Assembly: GCF_002251945.1 (NCBI RefSeq)
Contig: NZ_NDHW01000042.1
Coordinates: 112 to 37,275 of the forward strand
Length of the DNA: 37,164 nt
DNA from: Pseudanabaena sp. SR411
GTDB lineage: Bacteria; Cyanobacteriota; Cyanobacteriia; Pseudanabaenales; Pseudanabaenaceae
Direction of reading: 5' to 3'
The notes beneath the pieces were generated by a model that searched no databases, was not told where the DNA came from, and worked only from the letters and a program-made list of their open reading frames with translations. Below, piece by piece: positions 25,032-34,476 of the stretch (positions are counted from its first letter, which is position 1; every line of letters begins with the position of its first letter). Position numbers and translations under genes: made by a program.

Positions 25032-25658
25032 GTGACCGTGCAGCTTCCCCCCCTTCCCGAAATTCATCACCCTAAGATTCAGGCGCTTTTTCAGAAGAGC
25101 GATCGCGAACTCGTGACGCTATTTCAAAGACATCCTGAAGAGGGTCAATATTTTGCAGCGATTTTTTGTCGCTATGGACAGGTGCTATATACCTTAATTG
25201 GTACAGCAACGCGATCGCCTGTGCAATCAGACTACTTATTTGTAAAGACTTGGGAATATATCTACCACGAGATGCGAGTGCTAGACTTGCGGGCTAACAA
25301 ACCACATCTTTCTCTGCAAAGTTGGCTGATTAATATTGCCGCGATGATGATCAATCGTGCCGAAGTCCCGCCCGTTGAAGACATTCAATATTCGCTCAAA
25401 GATACACCACCCGTATTTTGGTGCTACCTTAATCAAGCGCTAAATCAAATGGCAGGTAACCTACGTCTGATACTATTGTTGTCTCAAACTTTCCAATGGA
25501 GCCATACGCGCATCGCGGCTTATTTACATGCTGAAGGTGAGAACATCTCTGCTAGTGATGTTAAACAACTTCTAGTCAAGGCTTATCACGCCCTAGAAGA
25601 TGCCCTTCCCGAAGATATCCGAGACATTTACCTAGCTCAAACCGCCGTTACTGCCTGA
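25032..25658 (+). CDS. Sigma-70-family (SigG-like group 3) sigma factor
   Basis: 208 aa. Residues about 20-110 resemble sigma region 2 (RELVTLFQRHPEEGQYFAAI, then FCRYGQVLYTL). Residues about 140-195 resemble region 4 (LRLILLLSQTFQWSHTRIAA, then SASDVKQLLVKAYHALEDALP). This fits an ECF-type factor; cyanobacterial SigG is the closest I recall. A TM protein gene starts 13 nt downstream, which could encode its membrane-bound partner. The start is a GTG or the nearby TTG-rich region; I keep the first. Confidence 0.65.
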   Translation: MTVQLPPLPEIHHPKIQALFQKSDRELVTLFQRHPEEGQYFAAIFCRYGQVLYTLIGTATRSPVQSDYLFVKTWEYIYHEMRVLDLRANKPHLSLQSWLINIAAMMINRAEVPPVEDIQYSLKDTPPVFWCYLNQALNQMAGNLRLILLLSQTFQWSHTRIAAYLHAEGENISASDVKQLLVKAYHALEDALPEDIRDIYLAQTAVTA

Positions 25659-25671
25659 GGTAAAGATTATT

Positions 25672-27243
25672 ATGCAAACATTGAGTCCCACCATCTCTCC
25701 AACGATCTCGAAAACAAGCAACCAAAGAGTCACTAATTCAGAGACTGATCTTTTGCCTGCGATCGCTCAGTCTTCAGTCTTGCAAACAGCGTTGGCTGGT
25801 TTGGATGCGAGCCTCAATGACGAGCTAGATCGTTATCGCCATTGGCAAGCCAATGGTCAAACCATTTCTTATCTCAATCCCTTTAGACCCCGTGCTGTCT
25901 CGACCCAATCGATTTGGACATCACCAAGTTTATCCGATGCGCTCTCACCGATCGCTCCAATCGCTGATCCAACTAGCGATCGACGGACGCTCCAAATGCC
26001 TGTAATGCCGACCATAGGAACGGTATCATCAGTAAATCCATCGATCAATATATCTACTGCGGAATTACACAACTTTCGAGGGCTAGAAGCTCTCCAGAGT
26101 CTTGAGAATTTGCATGATGCTGGTGTAGAGACAGATCTACCCTATGCCCAAGACATGAATGGCTATGGTGAGGCTACAAGCGGTAGTATGACTTCGCCAA
26201 CAATGGCGAAAATACCTGAACCTGATGACGATGATATTCTGCAAAGCTTTGCCAATGATTATGCAGAGCATTATCAGGAATCCGTTGAGCAAGAATCTGC
26301 TTATGCGATTCCTAACACAACAACTGAAAAGAGTGCCTTACGCAGTTTGATGAATCCCGTGGGGATTATTTCACTATTGTTGTTGCTCTGCTCTAGTGCC
26401 GCGATCGGCTATCTGATGGTTGATCCATCGGGTGTAATGAAGATTTTTAAACCTGAAACAAAACCAAAGGCAGCTCAAACCGATGGCAAAAATGCAGATT
26501 TAGGCAGCGATATTAATTTGCAAAATCAGCAAAAAGCGAATGATTCAGGCTTGTCTTTTGTGCCTTTTGCTGGTGATAAAACTGAACTAGCAAATAGTAG
26601 TAACAATAGTAAAACCCTCGCTAATCCTGCGATCGCCCCCAAAAATCCCTTAACCAACCCATCAACGAAGTCGTCGAGTTTATTCGCCCCAAATAGTGCT
26701 TTTGTACCGAGTACACCCTTGCGAACTGTGCCATCAACTTCATTACCGCCCATTTCAGTTGCGCCACTACCACCCGCATTAGCACCAGCACCCGTGGAGC
26801 GTAGCTATAGTCCGCCTGTGAGTAACAGGAATTACGAATCGGCTCCTGCAAGCTCCTATAAAGCACCTGCTCCACGTCCTGCAAGCAAAGCTGCTCCTGC
26901 TCCAACAAGTGCTAAAGCAACTTCCACAGCACCAGTAAGTCGTGCTAACACAAATTCTGCTGCGCCCACGACTGTATATGTGACCCCACGTCCTAATACT
27001 GCGGTGAAATATGCTGCACCTTTATCATCTGCTCCTGCTCCCGCAGCTCCCGCACCAAGTAGTAGCAGCTATCGTGTAGTTGTGGAAAATAGCTATGCAG
27101 CTAGCGCTCAGCAAATTGAACGAGATGCTTATGTGCGCCCTAGTGACGGACGAGTGCAGGTTGGATCTTACCGAGATCCTAATGCGGCTCAACAACAGAT
27201 TGAGCAATTGCGTCGTCAAGGTATTCCTGCCAGAATTGAATAA
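25672..27243 (+). CDS. Single-TM protein with Pro/Ala-rich periplasmic region and SPOR-like C-terminus
   Basis: 523 aa. A cytoplasmic domain (1-225) includes LDASLNDELDRYRHWQANGQ (about 44-63), followed by one TM helix (about 228-248; GIISLLLLLCSSAAIGYLM). A long Ala/Pro/Ser-rich spacer ends in VQVGSYRDPNAAQQQIEQLR, which looks like the start of a SPOR domain, though the protein ends soon after. SPOR domains bind denuded glycan strands. Being just behind a sigma factor gene and spanning the membrane, it may act as an anti-sigma-like sensor; this is inference. Confidence 0.7.
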   Translation: MQTLSPTISPTISKTSNQRVTNSETDLLPAIAQSSVLQTALAGLDASLNDELDRYRHWQANGQTISYLNPFRPRAVSTQSIWTSPSLSDALSPIAPIADPTSDRRTLQMPVMPTIGTVSSVNPSINISTAELHNFRGLEALQSLENLHDAGVETDLPYAQDMNGYGEATSGSMTSPTMAKIPEPDDDDILQSFANDYAEHYQESVEQESAYAIPNTTTEKSALRSLMNPVGIISLLLLLCSSAAIGYLMVDPSGVMKIFKPETKPKAAQTDGKNADLGSDINLQNQQKANDSGLSFVPFAGDKTELANSSNNSKTLANPAIAPKNPLTNPSTKSSSLFAPNSAFVPSTPLRTVPSTSLPPISVAPLPPALAPAPVERSYSPPVSNRNYESAPASSYKAPAPRPASKAAPAPTSAKATSTAPVSRANTNSAAPTTVYVTPRPNTAVKYAAPLSSAPAPAAPAPSSSSYRVVVENSYAASAQQIERDAYVRPSDGRVQVGSYRDPNAAQQQIEQLRRQGIPARIE

Positions 27244-27317
27244 AAATTGGTGGAATGTGCAGCGCAAAGCTCTACACATTCCATCAATGAGAAGTTACTA
27301 GCGAAACGCAAAAATAT

Positions 27318-27668
27318 ATGCACTTTTTTTTCGATGCGATCGCCTGTGGTTTGTTGGCAGCCCTAACATGGATGGGGCTAGTCTGGATGTCACCGAATCA
27401 CCCAATTGAGTCTGGGAAAGCTTGGTTGCAGGGGGTGGGACTGGTGGCGATCGCCAATATTTTTGTGTGGATTGCATTAGTAGGCTTAAATCTGCGATGG
27501 GTTCCCCTATGGGTCATTTGCTTTTTGATGATTAACGTGGCGATCGCCAGTTTAGTATTTCCGCTTTGTGAAGGAATCAGAATTCCGCGTATCTGGGCTT
27601 TGGTAATTCATCCTTTGGCGATCGCGGGGATGGGAGTTTTGCTAGGTGGAGCAGTAGGTTTTTTATAG
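27318..27668 (+). CDS. Small four-TM membrane protein, unknown function
   Basis: 116 aa, almost entirely hydrophobic, with four predicted TM segments (about 5-25, 38-58, 62-82, 94-114). I recognise no motif. Several HIP1 octamers lie in the gene. Two hairpins separate it from the convergent gene downstream. Confidence 0.6.
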   Translation: MHFFFDAIACGLLAALTWMGLVWMSPNHPIESGKAWLQGVGLVAIANIFVWIALVGLNLRWVPLWVICFLMINVAIASLVFPLCEGIRIPRIWALVIHPLAIAGMGVLLGGAVGFL

Positions 27669-27684
27669 TTGTTGTGTCCCGCTT

Positions 27685-27772
27685 GTTTTACCAAGAAGAG
27701 AAGTGCGGCGCTTCTCTTCTTAGTAAAACAGCTAAATAAAGAAGGGAGTGCTATACACTCCCTTCTTTATTT
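27685..27772. terminator. Twin hairpins between convergent membrane-protein genes
   Basis: GTTTTACCAAGAAGAGAAGTGC pairs imperfectly with GCTTCTCTTCTTAGTAAAAC (27685-27729). AAATAAAGAAGGGAGTG pairs with CACTCCCTTCTTTATTT (27734-27772). Their place between two convergent stops supports a terminator role. Confidence 0.7.
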
Positions 27773-27994
27773 GATGGAAAAGTTAAGAAATATCAACATA
27801 ATGCCAAACGCTAGCATTCCCACCGCAAAAACTGACAATGCGTTGGTAAATTGTTCGGAAAACTGCATTACTTCTGCGGCTATAACTTCTGGAGTTTTGT
27901 AGCGATCGGCCCACCAGAAATAACTTAGGGTAAATGCGGCTCCTAAAAATAGGATGACAAATAAAGTAAAACCGATCAAAGGGGTATACACCAT
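27767..27994 (-). CDS. Small two-TM protein, unknown function
   Basis: 75 aa with TM segments at about 5-27 and 52-72, joined by a charged segment (WWADRYKTPEVIAAEVMQFS). It looks conserved but I cannot name a family. The Shine-Dalgarno GGAG precedes the ATG. Likely monocistronic. Confidence 0.6.
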   Translation of the reverse strand: MVYTPLIGFTLFVILFLGAAFTLSYFWWADRYKTPEVIAAEVMQFSEQFTNALSVFAVGMLAFGIMLIFLNFSIK

Positions 27995-28191
27995 ATATTT
28001 TCCAACTCCTCTTTGTGATTTAAAGTTTAGAAATAGGCTAGCTATTTAAACTGGTATTTAGTCTAGTCAAGGTTTAGGTTGAGTTAGTAGCGATCGCTAC
28101 TAGCCTAGATGATTTCTATTATGAGACTTTAATCAATCTTTTGTGTTTAGCTATGTCTGAGCAATTGTTAAGTTCAATTACAAACTCCAGC

Positions 28192-28224
28192 GATAAGTAG
28201 CGACGCTTCTCGTCGCTACTTATC
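28192..28224. repeat. Perfect hairpin downstream of the secreted-protein gene
   Basis: GATAAGTAGCGACG, loop CTTCT, and exact complement. Located about 50 nt beyond the stop of the leftward gene ending at 28276. Nothing else recognisable in 27995-28275. Confidence 0.65.
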
Positions 28225-28275
28225 TGTCTAAAGTAAACTTACATTCCTATAAAAATAATCTCAGAAGTAACCGCT

Positions 28276-28599
28276 TTAAAAAGCCCTTTGCACCCTTTTC
28301 ACGAGATTACTTGATGTCTGGTTATCAGGTCCTGCTACAGCAAAGAAAACAACTCCGCGTTTCGCTTCGCAACGTATTGATACACTGTAATTGCCATTGA
28401 CTCCGAAAGCTCCATTAGCAAGTGGTTCAAAGTTACTATCAAAGCCAGAATCTTTAGCTGCTATTTCAGCCCTTCTGATGCAAGCATCTTGGCTAATAGA
28501 AATATATTTGACGTGATTAAAAATAATTGGATATTGTGCGATAGCCATGGCGGGAAAGGCGAATACACTCAAGATTGGGAATAGTTTTAGATAGTTCAT
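28276..28599 (-). CDS. Secreted small protein, DUF6180-like
   Basis: 107 aa. A signal peptide (about 1-21, ending AMAIA) is followed by a short domain with SISQDACIRRAEIAAKDSGF and SIRCEAKRGVVFFAVAGPD. Two Cys could form a disulfide. The DUF resemblance is tentative and function is unknown. No operon partner. Confidence 0.6.
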   Translation of the reverse strand: MNYLKLFPILSVFAFPAMAIAQYPIIFNHVKYISISQDACIRRAEIAAKDSGFDSNFEPLANGAFGVNGNYSVSIRCEAKRGVVFFAVAGPDNQTSSNLVKRVQRAF

Positions 28600-28869
28600 G
28601 GGGATTTTTAATATTGATGTTTACTTTGTCTCTTAATTAAAAAGCATATTTCTAAATTTGGCTTTATACTCAAATTTTATTCGGGACAAGCGGGGAAATA
28701 CAAAAAGCTCCCAGAAACTGATGCAATTTTTGAGTATGCGCGGCAAGTTTAGATTCAGTTATTCATAAAAGTCATCAAATACTAATAAGCAACCTAAATC
28801 GCTTATCTATTGGTGTATTTGAGGTTGTAAGGTTAATCAAAGTATTTTTCAGAGTAGTCGAGGCGTTAC

Positions 28870-29739
28870 ATGATAACAGACAGCGATCGCGTTCAGATTT
28901 TAAGTGAAGCCCTGCCCTACATGCAGCAATTTGCAGGGCGTACCATTGTCGTCAAATATGGTGGCGCGGCCATGAAAGAAGAAAACCTGCGACAGGACGT
29001 GATCCGTGATGTAGTTACCATGTCATTTATGGGACTGCGCCCCGTGCTAGTGCATGGCGGTGGACCTGAAATCAATACATGGCTGACTAAGCTCAATATC
29101 GAGCCACAGTTTATTAATGGATTACGTGTTACCGATGCTGCCACAATGGAAGTTGTGGAAATGGTGCTAGTTGGGCGCGTCAACAAGCAAATCGTAGAGA
29201 TGATTAACCTTGCTGGTGGCTCAGGTGTGGGTTTATGTGGCAAAGATGGCAACTTGATTCGTGCGCGTCCTCAAGGCAATGATGCGATCGGCTTTGTGGG
29301 CGAAGTCAGTGGCATTAATATTGGTCTGCTCTCGACATTGCTGGAGGCAGGGCATATCCCCGTTGTTTCCAGTGTGGCAACCGATGAAACAGGACAATCC
29401 TACAACATCAACGCTGATACCGTAGCCGGTGAACTCGCCGCCGCCTTGGGAGCCGAAAAATTGATCTTGCTTACTGACATCGCAGGGATTCTGCATAATT
29501 ACAAAGATCCCAGCACTCTCTATCGCAGTTTGACGATCAGCAAAGCTAGAGAACTGATGAATCAAAATGTCGTCAGTGGTGGCATGATTCCCAAAGTTCA
29601 GTGCTGTGTGCGATCGCTAGCTCAAGGGGTAAAAGCAGCCCACATTGTCGATGGACGAGTACCCCATTCACTCTTGCTCGAAATTTTTACAAATAGTGGC
29701 GTAGGCTCAATGATTGTTGCTTCAGAAACATCTTTCTAG
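28870..29739 (+). CDS. argB: Acetylglutamate kinase
   Basis: 289 aa. It phosphorylates N-acetyl-L-glutamate, the second step of arginine synthesis. Amino-acid-kinase motifs include [10 protein letters not shown] (26-35, Lys29), [10 protein letters not shown] (about 59-68), [15 protein letters not shown] (about 176-190) and GGMIPKVQC near the C-terminus. The long N-terminal helix and Arg-binding C-terminus fit the hexameric, arginine-inhibited form that PII relieves in cyanobacteria. I found no convincing NtcA site upstream. A short hairpin follows the stop. Confidence 0.95.
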   Translation: MITDSDRVQILSEALPYMQQFAGRTIVVKYGGAAMKEENLRQDVIRDVVTMSFMGLRPVLVHGGGPEINTWLTKLNIEPQFINGLRVTDAATMEVVEMVLVGRVNKQIVEMINLAGGSGVGLCGKDGNLIRARPQGNDAIGFVGEVSGINIGLLSTLLEAGHIPVVSSVATDETGQSYNINADTVAGELAAALGAEKLILLTDIAGILHNYKDPSTLYRSLTISKARELMNQNVVSGGMIPKVQCCVRSLAQGVKAAHIVDGRVPHSLLLEIFTNSGVGSMIVASETSF

Positions 29740-29742
29740 AAT

Positions 29743-29767
29743 ATCAGGCGTGCTTTGCACGCCTGAT
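29743..29767 (+). terminator. Short hairpin after argB
   Basis: ATCAGGCGTGC, loop TTT, GCACGCCTGAT, starting four bases after the argB stop. It lacks a T-run and sits only 16 nt before the next start, so it may be an attenuator or processing site rather than a full terminator. Confidence 0.5.
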
Positions 29768-29782
29768 CCTTTGTATGAAATT

Positions 29783-30403
29783 ATGGCGGATATTGATGAT
29801 TCAGACAATCAAAAAGCTGCGACGGATCAATCAAAAAACACTTCTGATCCGTCAAAATTTGATGCGAAAAAACCTAATACATTAAGGAGTCTAAGTTTAC
29901 CTAGATTCGGGAAATCTAAATTTAGTTTGCCTAAAGTTGGCTTTCCCAAATTTAGGTTACCCAAGCCACAAGTATCTTTCAAAAAAATCAACTTTCTCTG
30001 GATGTGGTTAATCATCATTTTGATTAGCTACATCTGCATGAGCTATTTCCTATCCATACTGCTGACTATCCCAGCCCGTCGAGATTTAGCGATCGCAGGT
30101 TTTGTGATTATCGCATTACTGCCGATTCTTACAGCCTTTGCGGATTATGCTCTGATGAAATGGAGCTATTTGATCAGTGGTTTTTTGATTATTGGTGGTT
30201 TAGTTTTTCTCGTAAGGTTAAAATTTTATCTCTTGGTTGTGGCGATCATTACATGGGTGGGATTAACGGCGATCGCTTTTGTTGGTGACATTTTAATTAA
30301 AAAGCGCAAACTATGGATAGCAATCACCATATTGACAGCACCTTGTTTAATCGGACTAGGGATTGGGCATCAAATATGGCGGCTAGCCGCCTCATGGAGT
30401 TAA
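29783..30403 (+). CDS. Membrane protein with repetitive basic N-terminus, unknown function
   Basis: 206 aa from the ATG at 29783; an upstream frame inside argB is unlikely to be used. Residues about 35-75 contain short Lys/Phe/Pro repeats (LPRFGKSKFSLPKVGFPKFR). Four or five TM segments follow (about 74-98, 104-124, 128-150, 152-175, 180-200). The N-terminal repeats may bind acidic phospholipid or nucleic acid, but this is speculation. I recognise no family. Confidence 0.6.
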   Translation: MADIDDSDNQKAATDQSKNTSDPSKFDAKKPNTLRSLSLPRFGKSKFSLPKVGFPKFRLPKPQVSFKKINFLWMWLIIILISYICMSYFLSILLTIPARRDLAIAGFVIIALLPILTAFADYALMKWSYLISGFLIIGGLVFLVRLKFYLLVVAIITWVGLTAIAFVGDILIKKRKLWIAITILTAPCLIGLGIGHQIWRLAASWS

Positions 30404-30483
30404 ATTTGTATTACTTTTTCAGGATTTTCCACTTATTTACAAGAGAATTAAAGATGATGCGCTAATGCAATGAGAGAAACTGT

Positions 30484-30903
30484 ATGCAAAGATTTGAATG
30501 GTCTGATTCCTTGAGTACTGGTGTGCCAATGATCGACAGCCAGCATCGTGAACTAATTGCGGCGACTAACGAAATTGGGGAAGCACTCGAAAAAGGCAAT
30601 GGTACAAATGCTATTAAGAAATTGCTAGTATTTCTCAAGTTTTACGCGGAATGGCACTTTGGTAACGAAGAAACCTGTGCAGCAAAACATAATTGCCCAA
30701 TGGCTGGAGTCAATCAAGAAGCCCACAAGAAATTTATTGAGACCTTTGGCAAGCTCCATGATCAATATCGTCAGAGCGATGCAAGTGAAGAGATTGCGCT
30801 CAAAATTTATAGTGAACTATGCGAATGGTTAGTCAGCCATATTTTAAAGATTGATACTCAGATTGGTGCTTGTATCAAAGAAAGCCTAGCTCAATCAGCT
30901 TAA
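30484..30903 (+). CDS. Bacteriohaemerythrin-like diiron protein
   Basis: 139 aa four-helix oxygen-binding protein. Predicted iron ligands: His21 (DSQHREL), His58 and Glu62 (WHFGNEE), His81 (AHKKF), His119 (SHILKID) and Asp124. The position usually holding another His, four residues before His81, is Asn77, so one canonical ligand is missing. A Cys-containing stretch (CAAKHNCPMAGVN) lies there instead. Monocistronic with a clear terminator. Confidence 0.85.
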   Translation: MQRFEWSDSLSTGVPMIDSQHRELIAATNEIGEALEKGNGTNAIKKLLVFLKFYAEWHFGNEETCAAKHNCPMAGVNQEAHKKFIETFGKLHDQYRQSDASEEIALKIYSELCEWLVSHILKIDTQIGACIKESLAQSA

Positions 30904-30913
30904 ACAAACCATC

Positions 30914-30942
30914 AAAAAAGGCGAGCTTAGCTCGCCTTTTTT
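30914..30942. terminator. Bidirectional terminator, haemerythrin / rpmF
   Basis: AAAAAAGGCGAGC, loop TTA, GCTCGCCTTTTTT, lying between two convergent stop codons. Confidence 0.9.
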
Positions 30943-30949
30943 ATTAAGA

Positions 30950-31126
30950 TTACTCTTCGGTCTCAGCCTCTTCAGCCATTGGATAGACAAAACCATCATT
31001 TTTGCCTGAGAGGATGGACTTACCTAAGGAAATCGCTCTTTGAGCATGAACTGCGGCTTTCCGCTTCCATACCGCTTTACGGCTGTCTCTCTTAGATTTA
31101 GAAGTTTTCTTCTTGGGTACTGCCAT
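30950..31126 (-). CDS. rpmF: 50S ribosomal protein L32
   Basis: 58 aa, shorter than a typical ORF cutoff. It begins [18 protein letters not shown], the L32 signature, continues [20 protein letters not shown] and ends AEEAETEE. The cyanobacterial form lacks the zinc-binding Cys pairs, as here. The start ATG is at 31126 and the stop shares the terminator with the convergent haemerythrin gene. Confidence 0.93.
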   Translation of the reverse strand: MAVPKKKTSKSKRDSRKAVWKRKAAVHAQRAISLGKSILSGKNDGFVYPMAEEAETEE

Positions 31127-31322
31127 GACGTGATCCCTATATTAAATACGATAATTTTCTAATTAGAAAAATTTTGACAACCTTCCTATCATATGCGAAA
31201 TCACGGATATTGCGATCGCAATTTTGATAATCTTGCACTGTCGTTGACACGAAGTGCCGATGACAGTGCGAATTGAGATAACATTTTAGTCTAGCCGCCT
31301 ATTTACGTCACGTCGCAAAACC

Positions 31323-32936
31323 ATGCCCGAAGCCAGACTTTCCTTCGCTGAACATTATCACGAACGTACTAAGTATGCGCCTGCAACCCTTGCTAGCAAA
31401 AGTCAAGGATTAGACTGGAGTACCCAGCCATCACCTTATAAGGATTATAAGATTGGCACGGTTTACGATCTCAAACCTTATCTCACTGAAGAAATTCAGT
31501 CCGATCGCGATGGATTATTGGCAAGTCGTTGGCGGCGGTTGTCACGATTGCTATTTTGCAGCTATGGCTTGACCGCAAGAGTCCCGACCGTAACGGGTGA
31601 AGCTTTTTATCTAAGGGCTGCTCCCTCGGCAGGTGGGTTATATCCTGCGGAGTTGTATCTGATCTCAGCAGGGACACCACTTTTATCCGCAGGAATTTAT
31701 AACTATCAAGTTCGTACCCATAGCTTGATTCATTTTTGGCAAGACAATCATGTTTGGGCTGGTTTGCAACAGGCTTGTTTTAGTCATCCCGCTTTGCAAA
31801 ATACCCGTATGGCGATCGCGATCACGGCGGTATTTCATCGATCAGCTTGGCGCTATCAAGATCGCGCTTATCGCCGAATTTTTCTAGATACGGGGCATTT
31901 GTTAGGAAATATTGAGCTAGCAAGTTCGATTGAGGATTATCAAGCATCACTAATTGGTGGCTTTGCCGATGACTCTATCAATGAACTGCTGTTTTTGGAT
32001 AAAGAGGTCGAAGGTACAATCGCGATCGTGCCAATTCTTGATTTGCAAGACGAGGAGCGCATTGGTAGAGGTCAGGAATCAAGAGAACCAATGCAGCGAT
32101 CGCTAAATATTTCCAGAGGAGTAATGACAGCACTACCTTCAGGAACTGTGCATAGTTACCCCAAACTACCCGATGGTCAGCTTTTGGAATATCTACACCA
32201 ATCCACCAAAATTACTGAAAAGCCAAATATGCAAAAACTTTGGGAACAGGTGGATGTCAAAAAATCAGATCAAACCGAAAACAATTCTGAACCAGATCTT
32301 GATAAGTACAACTTCCCTTTTTGTACAAAAGTTAATACCACCACCGAAAGCATTCATTGGGGTGATGATTTGGAAATGCTGGAAAATACCATCTTGCAAC
32401 GGCGATCGACCCGTGAATATAGTGGAGCGAAGCTAGAACTAGCAGAACTCAAAGCAATTCTTGATTTTACTTATCAGCCCCAACACTATACCGATCAAGG
32501 TATTGATGGTAATCCCGATTATTTCGATCTCAGTCTCATTGAAACCTTTGTAGCAGTAACAGGGGTAGTGGGATTGGAAGAAGGATGTTATTACTACGCA
32601 CCCAAATCACAAGAGTTACGTCAAATCCGCTTTAAAAACTTCCGTGATGAACTACATTATCTCTGCCTCGGTCAAGAACTTGGTCGCGATGCAGGAGCCG
32701 TAATTTTCCATACTGCCGATCTCCAAAAAGCTGTTGAGAAATATGGTGATCGCGTTTATCGCTATTTACATATGGATGCAGGACATCTAGGACAAAGGCT
32801 AAATCTGGCTGCGATCGGTTTAGGTGTTGGCGTAAGTGGCATTGCAGGATTCTTTGATGATCTCGTCAATGAAGTACTCGGTATTCCCAGTGATGAAGCA
32901 GTTCTATACATTACGACTTTAGGTAGATCTCGTTAA
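31323..32936 (+). CDS. SagB/ThcOx-family flavin-dependent dehydrogenase
   Basis: 537 aa with two nitroreductase-like halves. The first has RAAPSAGGLYPAELYLI (about 98-114), the SagB-type FMN-binding pattern, and the second LQRRSTREYSGAKL (about 358-371) plus a C-terminal HMDAGHLGQRLNLAAIGLG. SagB proteins oxidise azolines in peptide natural products, but stand-alone tandem forms are common and of unknown substrate. No precursor peptide or YcaO gene was found. A downstream polysaccharide-type gene starts seven bases later, suggesting one transcript. Confidence 0.82.
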   Translation: MPEARLSFAEHYHERTKYAPATLASKSQGLDWSTQPSPYKDYKIGTVYDLKPYLTEEIQSDRDGLLASRWRRLSRLLFCSYGLTARVPTVTGEAFYLRAAPSAGGLYPAELYLISAGTPLLSAGIYNYQVRTHSLIHFWQDNHVWAGLQQACFSHPALQNTRMAIAITAVFHRSAWRYQDRAYRRIFLDTGHLLGNIELASSIEDYQASLIGGFADDSINELLFLDKEVEGTIAIVPILDLQDEERIGRGQESREPMQRSLNISRGVMTALPSGTVHSYPKLPDGQLLEYLHQSTKITEKPNMQKLWEQVDVKKSDQTENNSEPDLDKYNFPFCTKVNTTTESIHWGDDLEMLENTILQRRSTREYSGAKLELAELKAILDFTYQPQHYTDQGIDGNPDYFDLSLIETFVAVTGVVGLEEGCYYYAPKSQELRQIRFKNFRDELHYLCLGQELGRDAGAVIFHTADLQKAVEKYGDRVYRYLHMDAGHLGQRLNLAAIGLGVGVSGIAGFFDDLVNEVLGIPSDEAVLYITTLGRSR

Positions 32937-32943
32937 CTCAGCG

Positions 32944-34452
32944 ATGAACAAATTTATGAACCAACACGATTCCACAATAGCTAATCCCTCACTAAAAATA
33001 CCCGACAAACTATTTCAGCCCGCAGGAGCATGGATAGCTATCTTAAGTTTTTCTATTGTCTCTCTGATATTAATTGGACTTGGAGGCTTTGGCGCAAGGA
33101 TTCTCAATGTTTTGTTTCCAGTCGCTTCACTTGCGCTCGGCTGGCTACTATACTTTCGCTATCCAATTCTATACAATGGATTTGTGTGGTGGCTATTTTT
33201 CCTCACCCCGTTTCTGCGAAGGATTTGTGATTGGCGAATAGGTGCTTTTACAGAGTCAAGTAGTAGCTATATTCTTTTAGCTCCCTTTTTAGCAGTTTTA
33301 GTATGCGCTCATTCATTACACTTTAATCTCTCAAAGACTCGTGAACAAGGCACTATGCCTTTTGTATTAGCGATCACTGCTGTTATTTATGGCTATGTGA
33401 TTGCCATGATTCATAGTCAGATTCCTATAGTTTCTGTAGGAAGTATAGAAGCTATAGTTCCACTAAGCCCTATAAAAGCTACGGTTGCCCTACTTGAGTG
33501 GATAACTCCCTTACTATTTGGTTATCATTTATTAGTTAATTGGGAACGATATCCAGCCTATAGTCAAAACGTGAAGCGTGTCTTCTTATGGGGAGTTTTA
33601 ATTATGGGAATATATGGAATTTATCAATTCCTAGTTGCTCCTGAATGGGATCGGCTTTGGATGATTGGTTCTGGTATGGATAGTAGTGCTGGAAGCCCAG
33701 TACCATTCGGAATGAGGGTATGGAGTACCATGAATTCGCAGGGACCTTTTGGGGATTATATGGTTACAGGACTGTTGTTGCTACTGGGTTGTCAAGGAGG
33801 AATAGTGGCTCCAGCAGCAGGTGTAGGTGCTTTGTCATTACTGCTTAGTCTAGTAAGAGCGGCTTGGATAGGATGGTTTTTGGGAATGATTTCATTAGTA
33901 TTATCTTTAACACCTAAGCAGAAGTTCCGAATAGCTTTAACCTTAATAATTTTAACTGCAATAATAATCCCCTTAACTACTATAGAACCATTTTCCAAGG
34001 CTATTGGTCCTCGTCTAGCTACTCTATCTAACTTACAAGACGATGGAAGTTCTCAAGTTCGTCAAGCTACTTACGCGATTTTAATTAATGATGCTCTTGG
34101 TAAAGTGACTGGAGAGGGCATTGGAAGTTTTGATACAGATAGTGCCATACTCGTACTATTTTTCAATTTAGGATGGATTGGGGTAATTCCTTATATGGGT
34201 GGTCTTATATTTGCAAGTCTTCTTGTTTTTACCAGCAAAACTAAGAACAACAACGATATTTTTATTCCCATAACTCGCGGAATATTAATAAAGTCACTTA
34301 TGTTTCTTCTAGCTAGTCCTACCATGCGAGGAGCACATGGAGTAGTATTGTGGGGTTTTCTGGGTTTAGGATTGGCAGGCCGGAAGTATTATCAAAATTA
34401 TTATCAGCAGCAAATATTGTCTTTAGTCTCTAATAAGTCTACTTCTAAGTAA
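32944..34452 (+). CDS. O-antigen ligase/polymerase-like membrane protein
   Basis: 502 aa with about eleven TM helices and a larger extracytoplasmic loop around residues 230-270 (PEWDRLWMIGSGMDSSAGSP, NSQGPFGDYM). It ends with a hydrophobic tail. This layout matches Wzy/WaaL-type proteins that polymerise or ligate polysaccharide at the periplasmic face. It begins seven nt after the SagB-like gene and precedes two glycosyltransferases. Confidence 0.7.
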   Translation: MNKFMNQHDSTIANPSLKIPDKLFQPAGAWIAILSFSIVSLILIGLGGFGARILNVLFPVASLALGWLLYFRYPILYNGFVWWLFFLTPFLRRICDWRIGAFTESSSSYILLAPFLAVLVCAHSLHFNLSKTREQGTMPFVLAITAVIYGYVIAMIHSQIPIVSVGSIEAIVPLSPIKATVALLEWITPLLFGYHLLVNWERYPAYSQNVKRVFLWGVLIMGIYGIYQFLVAPEWDRLWMIGSGMDSSAGSPVPFGMRVWSTMNSQGPFGDYMVTGLLLLLGCQGGIVAPAAGVGALSLLLSLVRAAWIGWFLGMISLVLSLTPKQKFRIALTLIILTAIIIPLTTIEPFSKAIGPRLATLSNLQDDGSSQVRQATYAILINDALGKVTGEGIGSFDTDSAILVLFFNLGWIGVIPYMGGLIFASLLVFTSKTKNNNDIFIPITRGILIKSLMFLLASPTMRGAHGVVLWGFLGLGLAGRKYYQNYYQQQILSLVSNKSTSK

Positions 34453-34476
34453 TATAAGAGTTAAGTAGATGGACAT

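Noticed and set aside
28600-28869. NtcA site or small gene upstream of argB
   Set aside because: No GTA-N8-TAC with a proper -10 spacing was found and no credible ORF; nothing supportable in this stretch.
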